From the NCBI GenBank assembly GCA_018398815.1, contig CM031604.1:49352539-49416538 (forward strand): 64,000 nt of DNA, in the 5' to 3' direction. How positions within the stretch are numbered: position 1 is the first letter of the stretch; each line of letters opens with the position of its first letter. This DNA comes from Conus ventricosus (Eukaryota > Mollusca > Gastropoda > Neogastropoda > Conidae). The notes beneath the pieces were generated by a model that had not been told where the DNA came from, did no database searches, and was given only the letters and a program-made list of their open reading frames with translations. The position numbers were made by a program, and so were the translations under genes. Positions 45,668-64,000 of the stretch are shown here, in pieces.

Positions 45668-46273
45668 ATTTCCCCCGTGCATCATGACTATTGATCCGCA
45701 GTGTATCAAAAACAACGGTTACAAAATAAACCATACACAACCGAATTTGCTGACATCCACTCGCTAAATGTGCATGTTTTTGCAAAATTTATTTACACAA
45801 CGGTTTACAAATGTATCTGCATGTATCACTCGTAAATATCAACCCCAGTGGGTTATCATTGATGTGCGCTCTGCACTTGTTTCAATTCATTTTCTGATTA
45901 CCTCTCTGTGCGCCACCTATGCAATTCCCCTACACTGCGGATTTGCCACTTATTCTCTTCCACATCCTTTATGAAAAGCACAATCTAATATGATCATGAT
46001 CCTTGACACCTCACTGTGGAATCTCCATCCTCCACTTATCGCATACATGTGCTTTTCTACTCTAGCGTCTGTATGCTCCAAACATAACATTCATTTACAG
46101 TGAACAAGTCTCACAAAGAAAAATTTGAACATTGCCAAGTCGGGGAATGAACCCATATCCACTCATTCTCACTGTATTCACCACACTTTTATTTACAAAG
46201 TAGCTATGCACCCCCGGATATGACGGATTGCCCTGAGTTGCAGCTTTGCTAGAACTAACAACGGCTTAAATAG

Positions 46274-46810
46274 TCAGCTCGACATTCTGTAGACCTGGAA
46301 TGTATGTACTGAATACTCGGATACCTGTAGGGGGGATGCAGTGCCATTGCCCAGAAGCAGCACCCTGCTGTTTTTCAGTGCGCCTCTCCTGCAGGAATTT
46401 GCGTGGTTGTGATCTGTCTCTTTCACGAACTCATACCATACAAGTATTGGTGGATTTTCTGCACGGCCCACCGACAGCCAAAACACTCCTTCTCTACCGT
46501 TGCGTAACACTTCTTCACACTTCGTCTGTTCCTGCTAGAATCTTCACAGGAAACTCGGCCCCTTCGTGCTACTGGCCTTCAATAACTGGTACTTCCTCTC
46601 CAACCACCTGATGCATCTGTACGCAAAAATTGGTTTAGACATGTCGGTAGCTTCAAGGGTTGGTGTACGGGAACCTAGTCGTTCTAGCCTGTCTGCAGTG
46701 TTGCTCTGCTGAATCTGACCCACTCGGACCAATGCCGGGTTTCCATGCTTGACCAAATCAATCTCGTGATTGCTGCGAAATTTGGAACAAACTACCTGTA
46801 GACAAACCAT
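46274..46810 (-). pseudogene. Element 2 RNase H remnant
   Basis: The upstream part shows M-S-K-P-I-F, the lead into the first acidic residue. The later part has E-T-D-H (46420-46409), then L-K-N-S-R-V-L, as at the end of the Ty3/gypsy RNase H domain. RNase H removes RNA from the RNA-DNA hybrid. The order relative to RT is normal; at least two frame changes separate the pieces. Confidence 0.75.
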
Positions 46811-47037
46811 AAAACCTTATCAGACTCCTGACTTCTGTTTTGGTCTTTGGTCTCTTGTATTCTTCATCTTCTCCACCTTTCCCTTTTTGGCTGCTTTGGT
46901 CGGCCTACACAAACAAAAACCTAGGGAACTCCAGGCTTGGAAAAACCAATCTGCACTTTGTTGGGTCTGGCTGTGAGTTGGCTTGTTCAACTCTCTAAAA
47001 ACTGCTCCTAGCTGCCTTCATAGGATCCTCCCATGTC

Positions 47038-47500
47038 TCAGTTGCTATTCAGAATGTCATCCATGAAATTCACTTCGCTTCCAAACCATTCAATAAAATT
47101 CTCATCATTCCAAAGGTGAACAACTTTGCAGGTGCGTCGACCATACCAAAAGGATGTACTCGCCATCGGTCTAGCCCCATAGGAGTGGATGAATGCTGTG
47201 GGACTTTCCTGTGAATCCTCACTCAGGTATTTTGCCAATAAATACCCTTGCTCAAGATCTATCCTGAGTTGTACTACTTGCCCTTGCTTGTGGCGAACCT
47301 GAAGACGAATAGGTCTCTCCACGTTCGGCTGATGTCTTCTGCATAGACCTTGGTGACACTGTTCAGGAGTCCTATAGTCAAAACAGATCGATGCTAACCT
47401 GGACTTTTTCCTCACTAGGCGACGGGTGCACAACTTTTCGATGATTTGGACGGTTCAATCACCCCAGGTTCCAAACATCTTTTCCCTCCTCCTCGATCAC
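47038..47500 (-). pseudogene. Element 2 reverse transcriptase remnant
   Basis: The readings include V-R-K-K-S followed by F-D-Y-R, then L-E-Q-G-Y (family D-L-x-x-G-Y-W), S-E-D-S-Q-E with T-A-F-I, and the catalytic box F-M-D-D-I-L at 47067-47050. The palm domain is therefore present in outline but interrupted by frame changes between each motif. It lies downstream of integrase on the coding strand. Confidence 0.8.
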
Positions 47501-47814
47501 TCCGTTGTGGTTGGCATACGGGGATCGGGGTAGGGGGCTTTCACATGTACGGGTTTTTGCGATGTTACCTCCCACCAGTTCAGGTCTATAGAGTTTGTCC
47601 TGCCTGGTTATCAGTTCAGGGACGATATACTGTTTTTAGGAGCCCCCTAACTTACTCCTGTTCTCTACTGTCTTGCACCCTCCATACAGTTGACACATCC
47701 CTGTTGACTCTTTCTCCTGGAAAACATAGGCAACAAAATCTCTCCTTCTTCTGCTGCGGTCTCCTTCACCTCCATCAATGATTGCTGCTGCGCCTATGTG
47801 ATGGTCTCACGTGA

Positions 47815-48910
47815 TTATTTTGCGCGGAGCAAATTCGCATGGAAAAGTTTTTGGTTTCCATTCTCATCAATTCGGTCATCCTGATCGACCTTTTCAATGA
47901 TGGTGACTGGTCCTGTCCAATGGCACAGAGCTTGTTGTGATCCGTGGGAAGCAGTAACAGGACTTAGATCTCCCACTTGAGGGATTGCTTCCTCCACCTT
48001 CCTTGTTCTTATTGCTTCTTCTGCTTCTTCTGCACGACCCTAGCCTTTGCATACTTTCCCTTGCAAAACCTTACATGTATCCTCTAGCTATTGCGTTAAG
48101 TACACCACATACTGATAAGTGGTTTTGACTTCTTCTGACTCCTGTTCTTCCGGGACCACAGCTTCTTTGTGAATTACACACTAGGTCCCCAAAACTGTCC
48201 GCCCATACAGCAGCTCAAATGGTGAAAATGCCTGTGCTTCCTGTGGGGTTACCTGTAGGCGAAACAGTGCCGCTGGATGTAAACGGTCCCAACATCTGCT
48301 GGCCTATTTCCTCACAGAGCTTCTTTAAGTGCCCTTCGCACACCGTTGAATCTTTACCACCAAGCATTGCATGTCGGGGGGTATGGAAGGTAGTGGCGAT
48401 GCGGTCTTGTGTTCCCTAGCAGCCTGTGACCTCCCTCATCCACGACTGATGGTGAAAACTGTGGACCCCCTTGTCACTGAGAATTGTGTATGGGCACACC
48501 CACGCGAGGAAAATGATGTTCTAACAGCCCTTTCAGCGACCTGTTGCGTATATACGCCTTTCAATGCGACTGCTTCTGGATACTAGGGTCGCGAATCCTC
48601 GAGCGTTCAACACATACCTGTGCCCACCTTTGCGAACAGGGCAGAGATTGGGCCAATCAGAATCAAGGACACCTCTACTGAATGGTGTGTCAATTAAAGG
48701 GGGATGTTTTAGAGGCGCCTTCCCTCTTCACCCCCTATTGTGGCACTGACCTTTGACACACAAATCCATGACTGGCAGAACCGCTTTAGGTTGCATTGCC
48801 TCCTTGCCAATTGTAAATCATCAAAGATTCGGTCAGCTGTGTTTTGCTCTCGGTGCCGAGATGACCCGCCATGAGCGACTCGGGACCCACTGACCTGACA
48901 GTGGTCCACG
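47815..48910 (-). pseudogene. Element 2 integrase remnant
   Basis: In coding order: a zinc-binding segment with A-H-G-G, T-A-D-R-I-F and F-C-Q-S at 48890-48760; the core between about 48700 and 48200, ending in a P-F-E-L-L-Y-G-R-T-V type string near 48205; V-K-T-T-Y-Q-Y-V near 48115; and the C-terminal W-T-G-P-V-T-I with K-L-F-H-A-N-L-L-R near 47830. This is the order of a Ty3/gypsy integrase. Frames are broken repeatedly. Confidence 0.8.
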
Positions 48911-49189
48911 AATAACCTGCTGGTTACCTCATAACTGAGTTGTCACCTTACCTGTCTTCCCATGGTAAACTCTCGGATACAACACACCTGCCTTCATTTC
49001 ACCAGATATTCTGTCTCACTCCTATAACCACCTGTTTCCTCCCCCGCTTGCCAACTCCCAAGACTTCCACGAGCGAAGGTCTTTGTTCCGCGCTGCCCGA
49101 AATCCATCAGGAGACAAATCTATGCCTGACTTCCTTGCTGGAACGGACTAACGGTTTATCAGCCTTTTCTCCTTCTTGCTCCGTGTTTG

Positions 49190-49510
49190 AAATTGATGCC
49201 CCCTGTAGCAGTCAAAAACTCAGGGATCCCTGGATCCTCGCACCTGGAATTTTTCCCCAATGAGCAAATTCTTTATGGGGGTTCTCCATCACCTGCGCCA
49301 GACAATTCACCTGAGGAAGTATGGGGTAAGTTCTTCTATCTCAGCAACTGGGAACTCCCTCAACAGTGCCATCCGATTAGAGTTTCAGGTCTGGATTTGC
49401 CCTGTCAAATCCCCTTTCTCGACCAGCGTTGGTTCTTTACCACCACCACAATGAACAACCAGTTGTCTCGTAAGACACTTTCACCCTCTGCTGGCCAAAC
49501 CACCCTTCTT
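49190..49510 (-). pseudogene. Element 2 protease remnant
   Basis: The minus strand shows T-G-C-S, then D-G-T-V-E-R-V-P-V-A-E-I, then P-Y-F-S-G, with weaker traces of the closing I-G-N-I-P strand. These are the motifs of the Gmr1-type aspartic protease. It precedes integrase directly, with a hydrophilic linker (49180-48950) between them. Confidence 0.65.
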
Positions 49511-49675
49511 CCCCTGGTAACGAAACCACTCAGCTATTGCCCTACATCCTGGACACTGACTGGCTGTCAGCACGAGCCGTTGGCCGTACTCCACCTCTTC
49601 AGATTGCATCCCGGTTACTTGGTTCAACTGCCGGTCGTTTCCCCTGGCGACCTTAGCCAACTCTCTTGCAAAGGC

Positions 49676-50450
49676 TTACTGCCTTCTGAAAACCTCATGC
49701 GTCAATCCTCGCTCCATGTCCGTCTTTGCTGACAAATGAAACACCTTTTGTCCTCCTTTGTCTCCTTTTCTGGCCCCTACCACTGGGTTGGCAGGACCTT
49801 TGCAAGAAAACTCCCTAGTCTCCTTGCACTCTTTCTCACCTGTTGGGCCTGGCACCTGTTTCTCCTGCACCTTAGTGCCCAATAACGTGCCTTCCTTGTA
49901 CAACCTCTGCTAACTGCAGCAAAAAATGCCCTGCTGTCTTGGCTGTCGCTCTCTTTTCAAATGTATAATAAATACTCTGGGGGTGGGGGGGGAACTGCCA
50001 ACCTGACAAAATCGGGGTCTTTCAAACAGCTACTTTCAATTCAGCGTAACTCCTTTCTCGTAAACACTCAACCTCTAACCACTTCTCAAATTGTGATCTT
50101 AACGTGCGCCCAAATGAGTGTTACGTTTCACTTGCATTGTAATCTAGCTGATCGGAAAAATTCTTCTGAACCCCTCCTCTGTGAGGTCAAATCACCTTCA
50201 TTCAAAGACTCCTTCACACAGCACCAAAATCAGATTGTTGGTCTGCTGGTTATACGCAGTGAAAATCTGTAATGCTTTACCCGTCAATAGCGCTGACAAA
50301 TGGACTGCCACTCTTCTGAAGGGCCAACCCTGACTAGTAGCAAACGTTTCAAAAAGACCATGATGTACGCATCAATCGAATCTGTTTCCTTCAGAGAATT
50401 TGGTAACTTTGGACGGGGGGCATAACACTGCGCACAAGGGGGTCACTGGG
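49676..50450 (-). pseudogene. Element 2 gag remnant (SCAN-like)
   Basis: A reading through about 50400-50120 gives L-S-A-L-L-T-G-K-A-L-Q followed by L-T-x-E-G-F-R-x-x-F-R-S-A-like pieces in neighbouring frames, matching the SCAN-like capsid seen in element 1. A later segment near 49750 has a single C-F-I-C-type pair that may be the nucleocapsid knuckle. Start codon not determinable. Confidence 0.55.
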
Positions 50451-51208
50451 AAACTGGAAAATACCATCCTCGGTTGGTCTCCCTCTGTATTCTCACTCTC
50501 TCGAACTCTTATTGAATTCCTTTTCTTTCTGGTTTCCTGCGTTTCTCTTTCTGTTTTCCTGCGGTGTGTGCCTGAATCCTTATTCTCTCTGTTTTTCCTG
50601 CCGTTTCCATGATTATTGATTAGCTGAATCCTTAGTCTTTCTGTTTCCTGCGTTTCTACTGCGACACGCGATCTCTTTCCGCTCGCTATCTCTGTCCATC
50701 TTTTGTTGGGTTTCTAACGGAAAAATGCTCGCAAAACTCTCTCTCCTGAGTAGCCTAAATCACGTTGCGACGCTCACAGTTGTCAATAGGGGTGTTCTTT
50801 TCGTGCCGCCAATTAATCCTTTTTTTACAAGATTTTATCTACTACGGACAGCCAAAACTGGTGGTTACCGCACGAGGGACCGTAATTAGCCACCAATCCT
50901 ATGATTGATAATTTTATGATTGGGGACACACGTATTAGTTTTTATAGACGCCTAGCGCCTGTACCAACTATGGAGCGATTATACGGCAATCTGTGCGATA
51001 TTAAGTACTCTGGCGGCTGAAATGCCAAGCCTCTGTGTTACTATCTTGGTAGCAATGCCAAAGCCTGTATTTAACTGTCTTGCGGAAACATACAGTAAGA
51101 CACTAAATTGTTTTGGATTACATACTTGAATCCCACCAGCTTCCTCTATGAGTAGTGGAAACAATTATATTAAATGGGCAGTATATCTGGGCAGGCGCGC
51201 TAATAAAT

Positions 51209-52646
51209 TGTCACCTCGGGGGTAGTCAGTGGAGGATGGACTAGCGCACAGCACAACCACTCACAGCTTGCTTACACTCTCATTCATATAATCATGCATT
51301 CGTCAAATACAATATCAACAAGTAAAGTCTCTATTAACTTTACTACTCCATGATCATTGATAACATCGCATTGCGCATGGAATCAAAACCAAATATAAAC
51401 ATTCTCTCCTTCCTTGAACTTCACCATAAAAAAAACCATTATTCTAATCATATAAATAACACGGGTATAAATAGATTTTCTACCTTTTCCTGGGCAGGTG
51501 ATCTTAAATATTTACGAATCCACTGTCTTTCCTTTTTCTTCTTTTTTTTCTTTTCACTGTCACTTTCACAAAACACCAGTCACGACTAACTGCTGGCCAA
51601 CGCGGTCAGGTTTGGAATGCTGGCACTGGTCAGGCTAGACTGCTGGCCACTGGTCAGGTTAGACTGCTGGGCACTGGTTAGGTTAGTCTGCTGGCAACTG
51701 GTCTGGTTTACTGGCGTTGCCCGGGTATGAGGTAGAACCCGCGTCAGAATTGAACGTGACTACCAGCATCGATCTGTTCTCCTTTCTTTTTCTTCCTGCA
51801 TGAACGCATTGCTCTCTCTCTCTCTTTTGGTATGCTCTATCAAATGGACATGGTTGCTTTTCTTTTCTTTTTCTTTTTCTTTTTTATTTTTTCTTCTCTT
51901 CATCAGTATGCAAATCTCTCTTCAACATCTATCCTTAGTTCCTTCCTCTGCAGACTCGATCTAGTGATAATGCTTCACTCGGTTCTGTTCTCTCCTCTAT
52001 CTCTCTGCTTTCTCTCGGGTTCAGAAGCGACTCCCAGAACCTCTACCCTCCCTCTCGGTTCTTCTTTCCCTTCTTCCTCTTGTTTCTCACTCTCCTCACT
52101 TTTTTATCTCATCCTTTGTGGTCCAAGGGTGAGTACACATTGGTCAGTATTTTTCCCGCCTTATACTGTGGATTACCTCCCCTTCTTTTCATGGGGACGT
52201 TCAAATTCGTCAAAGTCACAATCTACTGGCCCTGGATCTCTGTGGGTGGTAAATGGGTCACTTAAATTAATTATGCTTGATTTGACCCCCACACACTATA
52301 CCTTTCCCCCTTACTACTTCAACGGGACCGTCTGGCTTAACTGTGGGCGCTGGTTCGCCATTTTGGCTTGATTTTTATCTGACCCAGGGCCAAGACCCGT
52401 CTGGCCAGAAACTCTCGAGACGATCGGTCCAGCTACTCTTAGTCTGTCTGCTGGACAGTGCTGTCTCCGTGAGGACCTTAAAATAGCTATTCACTTGTGC
52501 TAATTGGCTGACGCAAACACCGGAAGTCGTCTGCTGGAGACCAGCCTGGGAGACCAGAGAGGTTTGGGTTTGGGACTTACGTCCGATTCGAACTGGCTGG
52601 CGGATGACCACGAATTCGGTTTTTTTCTATTTTTTGTCCGTGACCA
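51209..52646 (-). repeat. Right LTR of element 2 (5' LTR on the coding strand)
   Basis: Begins TGTCACCTCGGGGG and ends GTCCGTGACCA next to GTAAG. Same internal order as the left LTR: CACTCACAGCTTGC, ACTGGTCAGGTTAGACTGC repeats, CT-rich part, TATTTTTCCCGCCTTATACTG, GTCTGTCTGCTGGACAG. No convincing tRNA primer match is seen just inside (51190-51208). Confidence 0.9.
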
Positions 52647-52651
52647 GTAAG

Positions 52652-53029
52652 TATCCCACGTCTTTTTTTTTTCTTTTTTCAGGATTCTCCTGATTACCAG
52701 TTTTAGGGTTTGTTGATGCTGTTGCTGTCTCGGTCTGTCTGCCATCACAGTGTATTTGTCTTTGTGGGGAACCTCGCACCTGTTCGTATTCTGTTTTGTT
52801 TGGGCTCATAGATCCTTTCTTGATGTCTTGACGACGACGATTTCTTTGTTGTTGTTGTCGGTCTTAATACCAGAATCTGATCGGCAATAAACTAATCGTA
52901 GTGAACTGATTAGCGTACTCTGCGCGGCGTTGCTATCGCCTTCATGACAGGGAAGTTCACAGTTATTTTGTTGTCAGTTTTTTCTGTATGCATGTACAAA
53001 TCCAGTTCTTCCCATGACATAAGAAGGAC

Positions 53030-53061
<32 letters not shown>

Positions 53062-53107
53062 CTCTCTCTCCTCTCCCTCTCTTCTCTCTCTTTCTCTCTG
53101 TCTCTCT

Positions 53108-53188
<81 letters not shown>

Positions 53189-53251
53189 TCTCTCTACTTA
53201 TCTCCTCCTCTCTCTCTCTCTCTGTAATCTCTCGCTCTCTCTCGCTCTCTC

Positions 53252-53300
<49 letters not shown>

Positions 53301-53608
53301 CTCTGTTGTCGTTCGGTGCAAATGTGAAATTTGAAAACAGAAGGCTCAGTGTTCTGTTTAGGTGTGAAAGTTATGGTAAAACTTAAGAAAGACCGTGAAT
53401 TATCCAATAGTAAACATTCATGATATAGAGGTGGAAAATAAAACGAGGTCATGGATGCAGATGATGAAAACACAATGTTACAGTTATCACGTTTTATGTA
53501 CAATGCATTTAAAATTCGCAAGAAAATAGCTTGAACACATGATTTTGTCTTAAACTGGGATGGTGGGCTTGAAATGAACATTTCTGAGTCTACTCAATAT
53601 ATTTCGAG

Positions 53609-53651
<43 letters not shown>

Positions 53652-53926
53652 GTCTCTGTCTATCAGTCTCTCTCTCTTTCTCTTTCTCTCACCCTCCCTC
53701 CTTCCCTCCGTCCCCCCCCCCCCCCCTCCCCCGCCCCCCCACTCTCTCTTTTCAGAAAAGCTGATTGCGGTCTTGAGAGGAACCTGTGAGGTCTTCTCAG
53801 CGATAATGATCCGGAAGCCGAGACAGCGTGACATGTCTATCAACTGGCTTCCCAAGACCTCCAGCAGAACGCTGTATAGAAAAAACAAACAAACAAAACA
53901 CCATGTACGTGTATGTTTGTGAGAGA
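52652..53926. other. Non-coding stretch dominated by CT repeats
   Basis: An interrupted CT microsatellite fills 53031-53296 and a second lies at 53611-53650, followed by a C-rich run at 53713-53740. Nothing coding is supported. Confidence 0.7.
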
Positions 53927-54235
53927 GTCACCTGGTTAGAGTGTTTGCCTGCGAAGCTGATAGTCGTGAGTTCGAGCCACTTGTGCTGGTCGGATGTGGG
54001 GGGGTCGTGGGGGTGGGGGTGGGGGGGCTTGAAAGCCCTCTCTGTCCAGCCAGCAGTAAGATGGGTACCTGGTTCAGTTCAGGGGATGTTGAAGGCGGTG
54101 GAAGGAGAACAATGGGCTCTCCGTCTTCCATCGTGCCTTGCCCTTGATGCGGGGAACCTCTGCCTGCTTCTAAGACCATGGGCAGTGGGATTTTGACTTG
54201 TGACCTTTAAATCTCAATGTATGTATGAATGATGT
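53927..54235 (+). repeat. tRNA-derived SINE
   Basis: Head: A box CTGGTTAGAGTG (53932-53943) and B box GAGTTCGAGCC (53968-53978), 36 bases apart start to start. Body contains GATGGGTACCTGGTTCAG and ends near an ATGTATGTATGAATG tail. The layout of tRNA head, unrelated body and simple tail is that of a SINE copied by a LINE. Confidence 0.72.
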
Positions 54236-55403
54236 AAAGATGGATGTGTGTGTGTGAGAGAGAGAGAGAGAGAGCACGCGCGCGCGTGTGTGTTGTGTTG
54301 TGGGGAGAAAGAGGGAAGGGCTATACGGGGTGAATGGAAGGAGTGTCTTATAATTGTAAAACGCCTGTGGCTATGTTATAATTTGCTCTATTTAAGTACT
54401 AATTATTAGTATTATTATCACTATGACATGTATCAAAATGAAATAATGTCGTTTTCCATGCCATGGACGCGCGCGTCAAAGCGTTACATGTTTGGAACGT
54501 TAGACAAGGTGTCCCAATCCCGCCTTGAGAAACCTGCTGTTGTCGGTAGTCATGAAGGGGGTTAAATCGGATCAAACTCTCTTCCCCACCTTTCACACCT
54601 GCAACCCTTGCGCCCGATCCCCCATCCTTCACGCCCCTCTCCCACCTAGCCATTCTTTTTTCCATTCAAATAACGTTTACAAGGGAAATTTATTACGTCA
54701 AAAAAATGTAAGATCCAGACGAATTCTTTTAATGTAAAAAGAAAGTACAAATGTATAAGAAATTTTCCACACACACACACAATATTGAATGAAAAATGTT
54801 TTCCTCCTTCCATGTAAAGGTCAGAGTGCGGGGTTACAGCAAAGGTCAAGTATTGACAAACAAAGTTTGAACAGATGAAAATCGTCCTGGCTCTGTGAAA
54901 AAAACGTCGTTTTTTTATGTAAAAGAAGGGATTTTATCCTGGAATTTGGGGGTTAGTAAATTAGTTCGATGCCATACGTCAGCAAAAATAGCAGAAGGAT
55001 GCACGACTTGTGGACTCCTTGTGTTTCTACACCATGGGTAGAACACTAGGATTTTGGAGTGAAAAGCCTAGCAGACGACAGGAAAATGAAGGGTCATGTG
55101 GATCGTGCTTGCATAGAAAAAGAAACGGACATGAGACCTGCCTCAGAGTCAGGTATGGTATGGGTCAAGGGCTGGACCATGCGATGGATATGTTCTGGTA
55201 CCGGCTGATCTTCTGAGAAAAGCCACGTGCAGCTTTGAGTGTAATAGAGAATCGAAAGCGTTTTGGGCCTACACTGTAACCGTGGACTCGGACCAAACAG
55301 CCGGGGGGTTTGCTTGTTTGTCTCGCTCGCCTGAAATGAACACTGTTCAAAAGACGTTGGTCACCTTTCAGTTTGTGGGCGTGCAGAGACAGAGAGAGGT
55401 GGA

Positions 55404-55451
<48 letters not shown>

Positions 55452-55520
55452 GTCTGTCTGTCAGGCTATCTGTCTTGTCTGTGTGTGTCAGTGTGTATGT
55501 TTGTGTGCGTGCGTGCGTGT

Positions 55521-55570
<50 letters not shown>

Positions 55571-56180
55571 AGTGTATGTGTGTCTGTGCGTGCGTGCGTG
55601 TGTGAGTGTGTGCGTGGTCGTGTGCGTGCTTGTGTGCGTGCGTGTCTTTTGGGTGGTTGGGGGTGGTTGGTGGTGGAGGACATCACCTGGAAGCGATGAC
55701 TCTTCCTCCACGACCCCGGGAGCGGGAAACGGATGCTCATGGGGGCCCGACCCCACGGACGGGTGTTTTGAAGAACGGCTGCAGTGCCTTCTACCGCCTG
55801 TCTCCGCTGGGCGGGCTGGGCTCAGTGATTGATTACACCACACACATCGTTGTCTCGCGGGCGACACCACCGCCAAGGGAAGCAACCCCAACCGACGGTC
55901 ATTTACGGTGTGAATCCGGGAGGTGGGAGCGGAGAGGGGGTCTGAACTGTTGATTGCCTTCCCTGACGGGGGTAGATGTTTTTTGACCACCTACACTGAC
56001 TGCACTCACCAGCTGGGGGTAAGGAGGAAGGAAGAGGAATGGGCTGGGTGGGGGGGGGGGGGGGGGGGGGAGACGGGTGGCAAAGGAGGGTGGTAGAGAG
56101 GACTCCGCCCCGTGGTTCGAAGCGGAAGGGACAGATTTTCTCTTCTCCCCCCCCCCTCTCCCCCCACCCTTCCACCCTTC

Positions 56181-56211
<31 letters not shown>

Positions 56212-56574
56212 GAAGGAGGTGGCTATTTTCTTCATCTCTGTCATTAAAGTATCAGTAGTCGGTTCCTTGTTTGATGCCGTTTCAACCCGGGCACAGGTTT
56301 GGAGAGAGGAGAAGAGGGGAAGAGGGAGTGTGGGAGGGAAGTGGAGTTGTGACGTCTCCCACCCCCTCACCACTCCCTACCTCTTCCAGGCCCCATTCAA
56401 AAAAAAAAAAAAAAAAAGACCATAGTAAAAGCGTCCTTCTTCAGAAAGAGAGAGAGAGCGAAGCGTAATTAAAACGCGTTATTATTTACAAAACCCTCCG
56501 TGAGACGATATAGAAAAATATGTGAGCTTTTGTCCCCGCTTTCCATCTCCCAGTCAAGAAGTGTGTGTGTGTGT

Positions 56575-56600
<26 letters not shown>
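54236..56600. other. Non-coding stretch with GT microsatellites
   Basis: GT repeats at 55406-55450 and 55520-55570 are linked by GTGC/CTGT variants. A CpG-rich block at 55690-55960 has overlapping open frames but no domain or clear splice pair. A G run lies at 56050-56070 and a CT repeat near 56180-56212. Confidence 0.55.
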
Positions 56601-63650
<7,050 letters not shown>

Positions 63651-64000
63651 CCCTTTTTATGTGAAAAATTTTGGGTAAAAATTTTTTTTAAACTTAAACT
63701 GATGTTTAAATATCATGGGCATTAGTAATTTTGATTCATCTTTTAGGGAATACTTCACACATTTTTTTCAAACCAAAAATTTTATAATTAATTTTCTTTA
63801 GGTTTTACTGGCAAACGATATCGAAGGCCCCTTTTTTTCTTTCCAAACAGAACAACAACCCCAGATAAGGAAACATTTAAAAGTCGCACTGTACAAAAAT
63901 ATAAATTGACAAAAGAAATTTCCCGAAGTATCAAAAAGTTGGACATTCATAAAAAGAAAGCCGATAAAATCGTTTTCATTTCAAAAAGAAAAATTTTTAA
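63651..64000. other. AT-rich end of window
   Basis: Sequence regains normal texture from about 63700. No gene or repeat recognised. Confidence 0.5.

Larger units (their letters stand above)
44220..52651 (-). mobile_element. Gmr1-like Ty3/gypsy LTR retrotransposon 2, full domain set
   Basis: The element spans 44225-52646 (8.4 kb), with the target duplication GTAAG at 44220-44224 and 52647-52651. Two 1.44 kb LTRs start TGTC and end in GTGACA or GTGACCA. The coding strand is minus. Reading 5' to 3': gag with a SCAN-like segment (about 50.4-50.1 kb), protease (about 49.5-49.2), integrase (about 48.9-47.8), reverse transcriptase (about 47.45-47.05), RNase H (about 46.75-46.3). Integrase before RT is the hallmark of Gmr1-like elements. 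Frames change every 50-100 bases, so the copy cannot be active as written; part of that may be sequence error, because the LTRs also differ largely by single-base indels. Confidence 0.9.

Noticed and set aside
51190..51208. Primer binding site of element 2
   Set aside because: The minus strand next to the LTR does not begin with a TGG-type match to any tRNA 3' end I recognise; bases may be miscalled.
55010..55216. Short open frame with CACCATGGG start and a possible CAG|GTATGG donor
   Set aside because: No domain, no supporting neighbouring exon; could be chance.
55606..55953. Open frame in a CpG-rich block
   Set aside because: Overlaps other open frames, no clear splice pair or recognised motif; may be a repeat body.

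Overview
This is a non-coding-rich piece of an animal nuclear genome. Split, intron-bearing coding exons, tRNA-derived SINE heads, LINE fragments, LTR retrotransposons, piggyBac and hAT transposon remains, satellites and very many microsatellites all point to a metazoan. The mix of SCAN-like Gmr1-type Ty3/gypsy elements, a FLYWCH zinc finger and long CA/CT/G tracts would fit a marine mollusc, but that is inference.

Layout. 1-155 (-): start of a FLYWCH zinc-finger coding exon that runs off the window. 1907-8522 (-): an LTR retrotransposon with 1.4 kb LTRs, TCTGT target duplications and a tRNA-Pro primer site; it carries gag, protease and integrase remnants but no reverse transcriptase. 9234-9385 and 11980-12625 (+): two phase-compatible exons of an unrecognised host gene ending in an acidic and then Pro/Gly/Tyr-rich tail, followed by a 1.3 kb 3' UTR with a poly(A) signal. 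14066-15830 (-): two 5'-truncated LINE 3' ends. 16219-16371 (+): a likely terminal exon. 18138-19626: an internally deleted piggyBac element. 19970-24000: satellites and minisatellites, one with a higher-order 2 x 24 bp structure. 25064-27118 (-): a decayed hAT transposon. 29206-32087: a cluster of direct and inverted ~0.7 kb repeats with hammerhead-like RNA cores. 37865-39680: a 146 bp satellite with an internal hairpin. 44225-52646 (-): a second LTR element with GTAAG target duplications and the order gag-PR-IN-RT-RNaseH, which is the Gmr1-like order. 53927-54235: a tRNA-derived SINE.

Two blocks (about 34.6-38.5 kb and 56.6-63.65 kb) look like poor consensus sequence: homopolymers are stretched, long poly(G)/poly(A) runs mark the edges, and satellite copies inside are distorted next to clean copies outside. 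Many frameshifts elsewhere, including in the host gene, are single missing bases and may share that cause.

The most unusual signals are (i) two unrelated Gmr1-like elements, one complete in domain order and one lacking RT-RNaseH yet with near-identical LTRs; (ii) the palindromic repeat cluster whose units each carry a CTGATGA-stem-GAAA core; (iii) the 146 bp hairpin satellite that doubles as a ruler of sequence quality.
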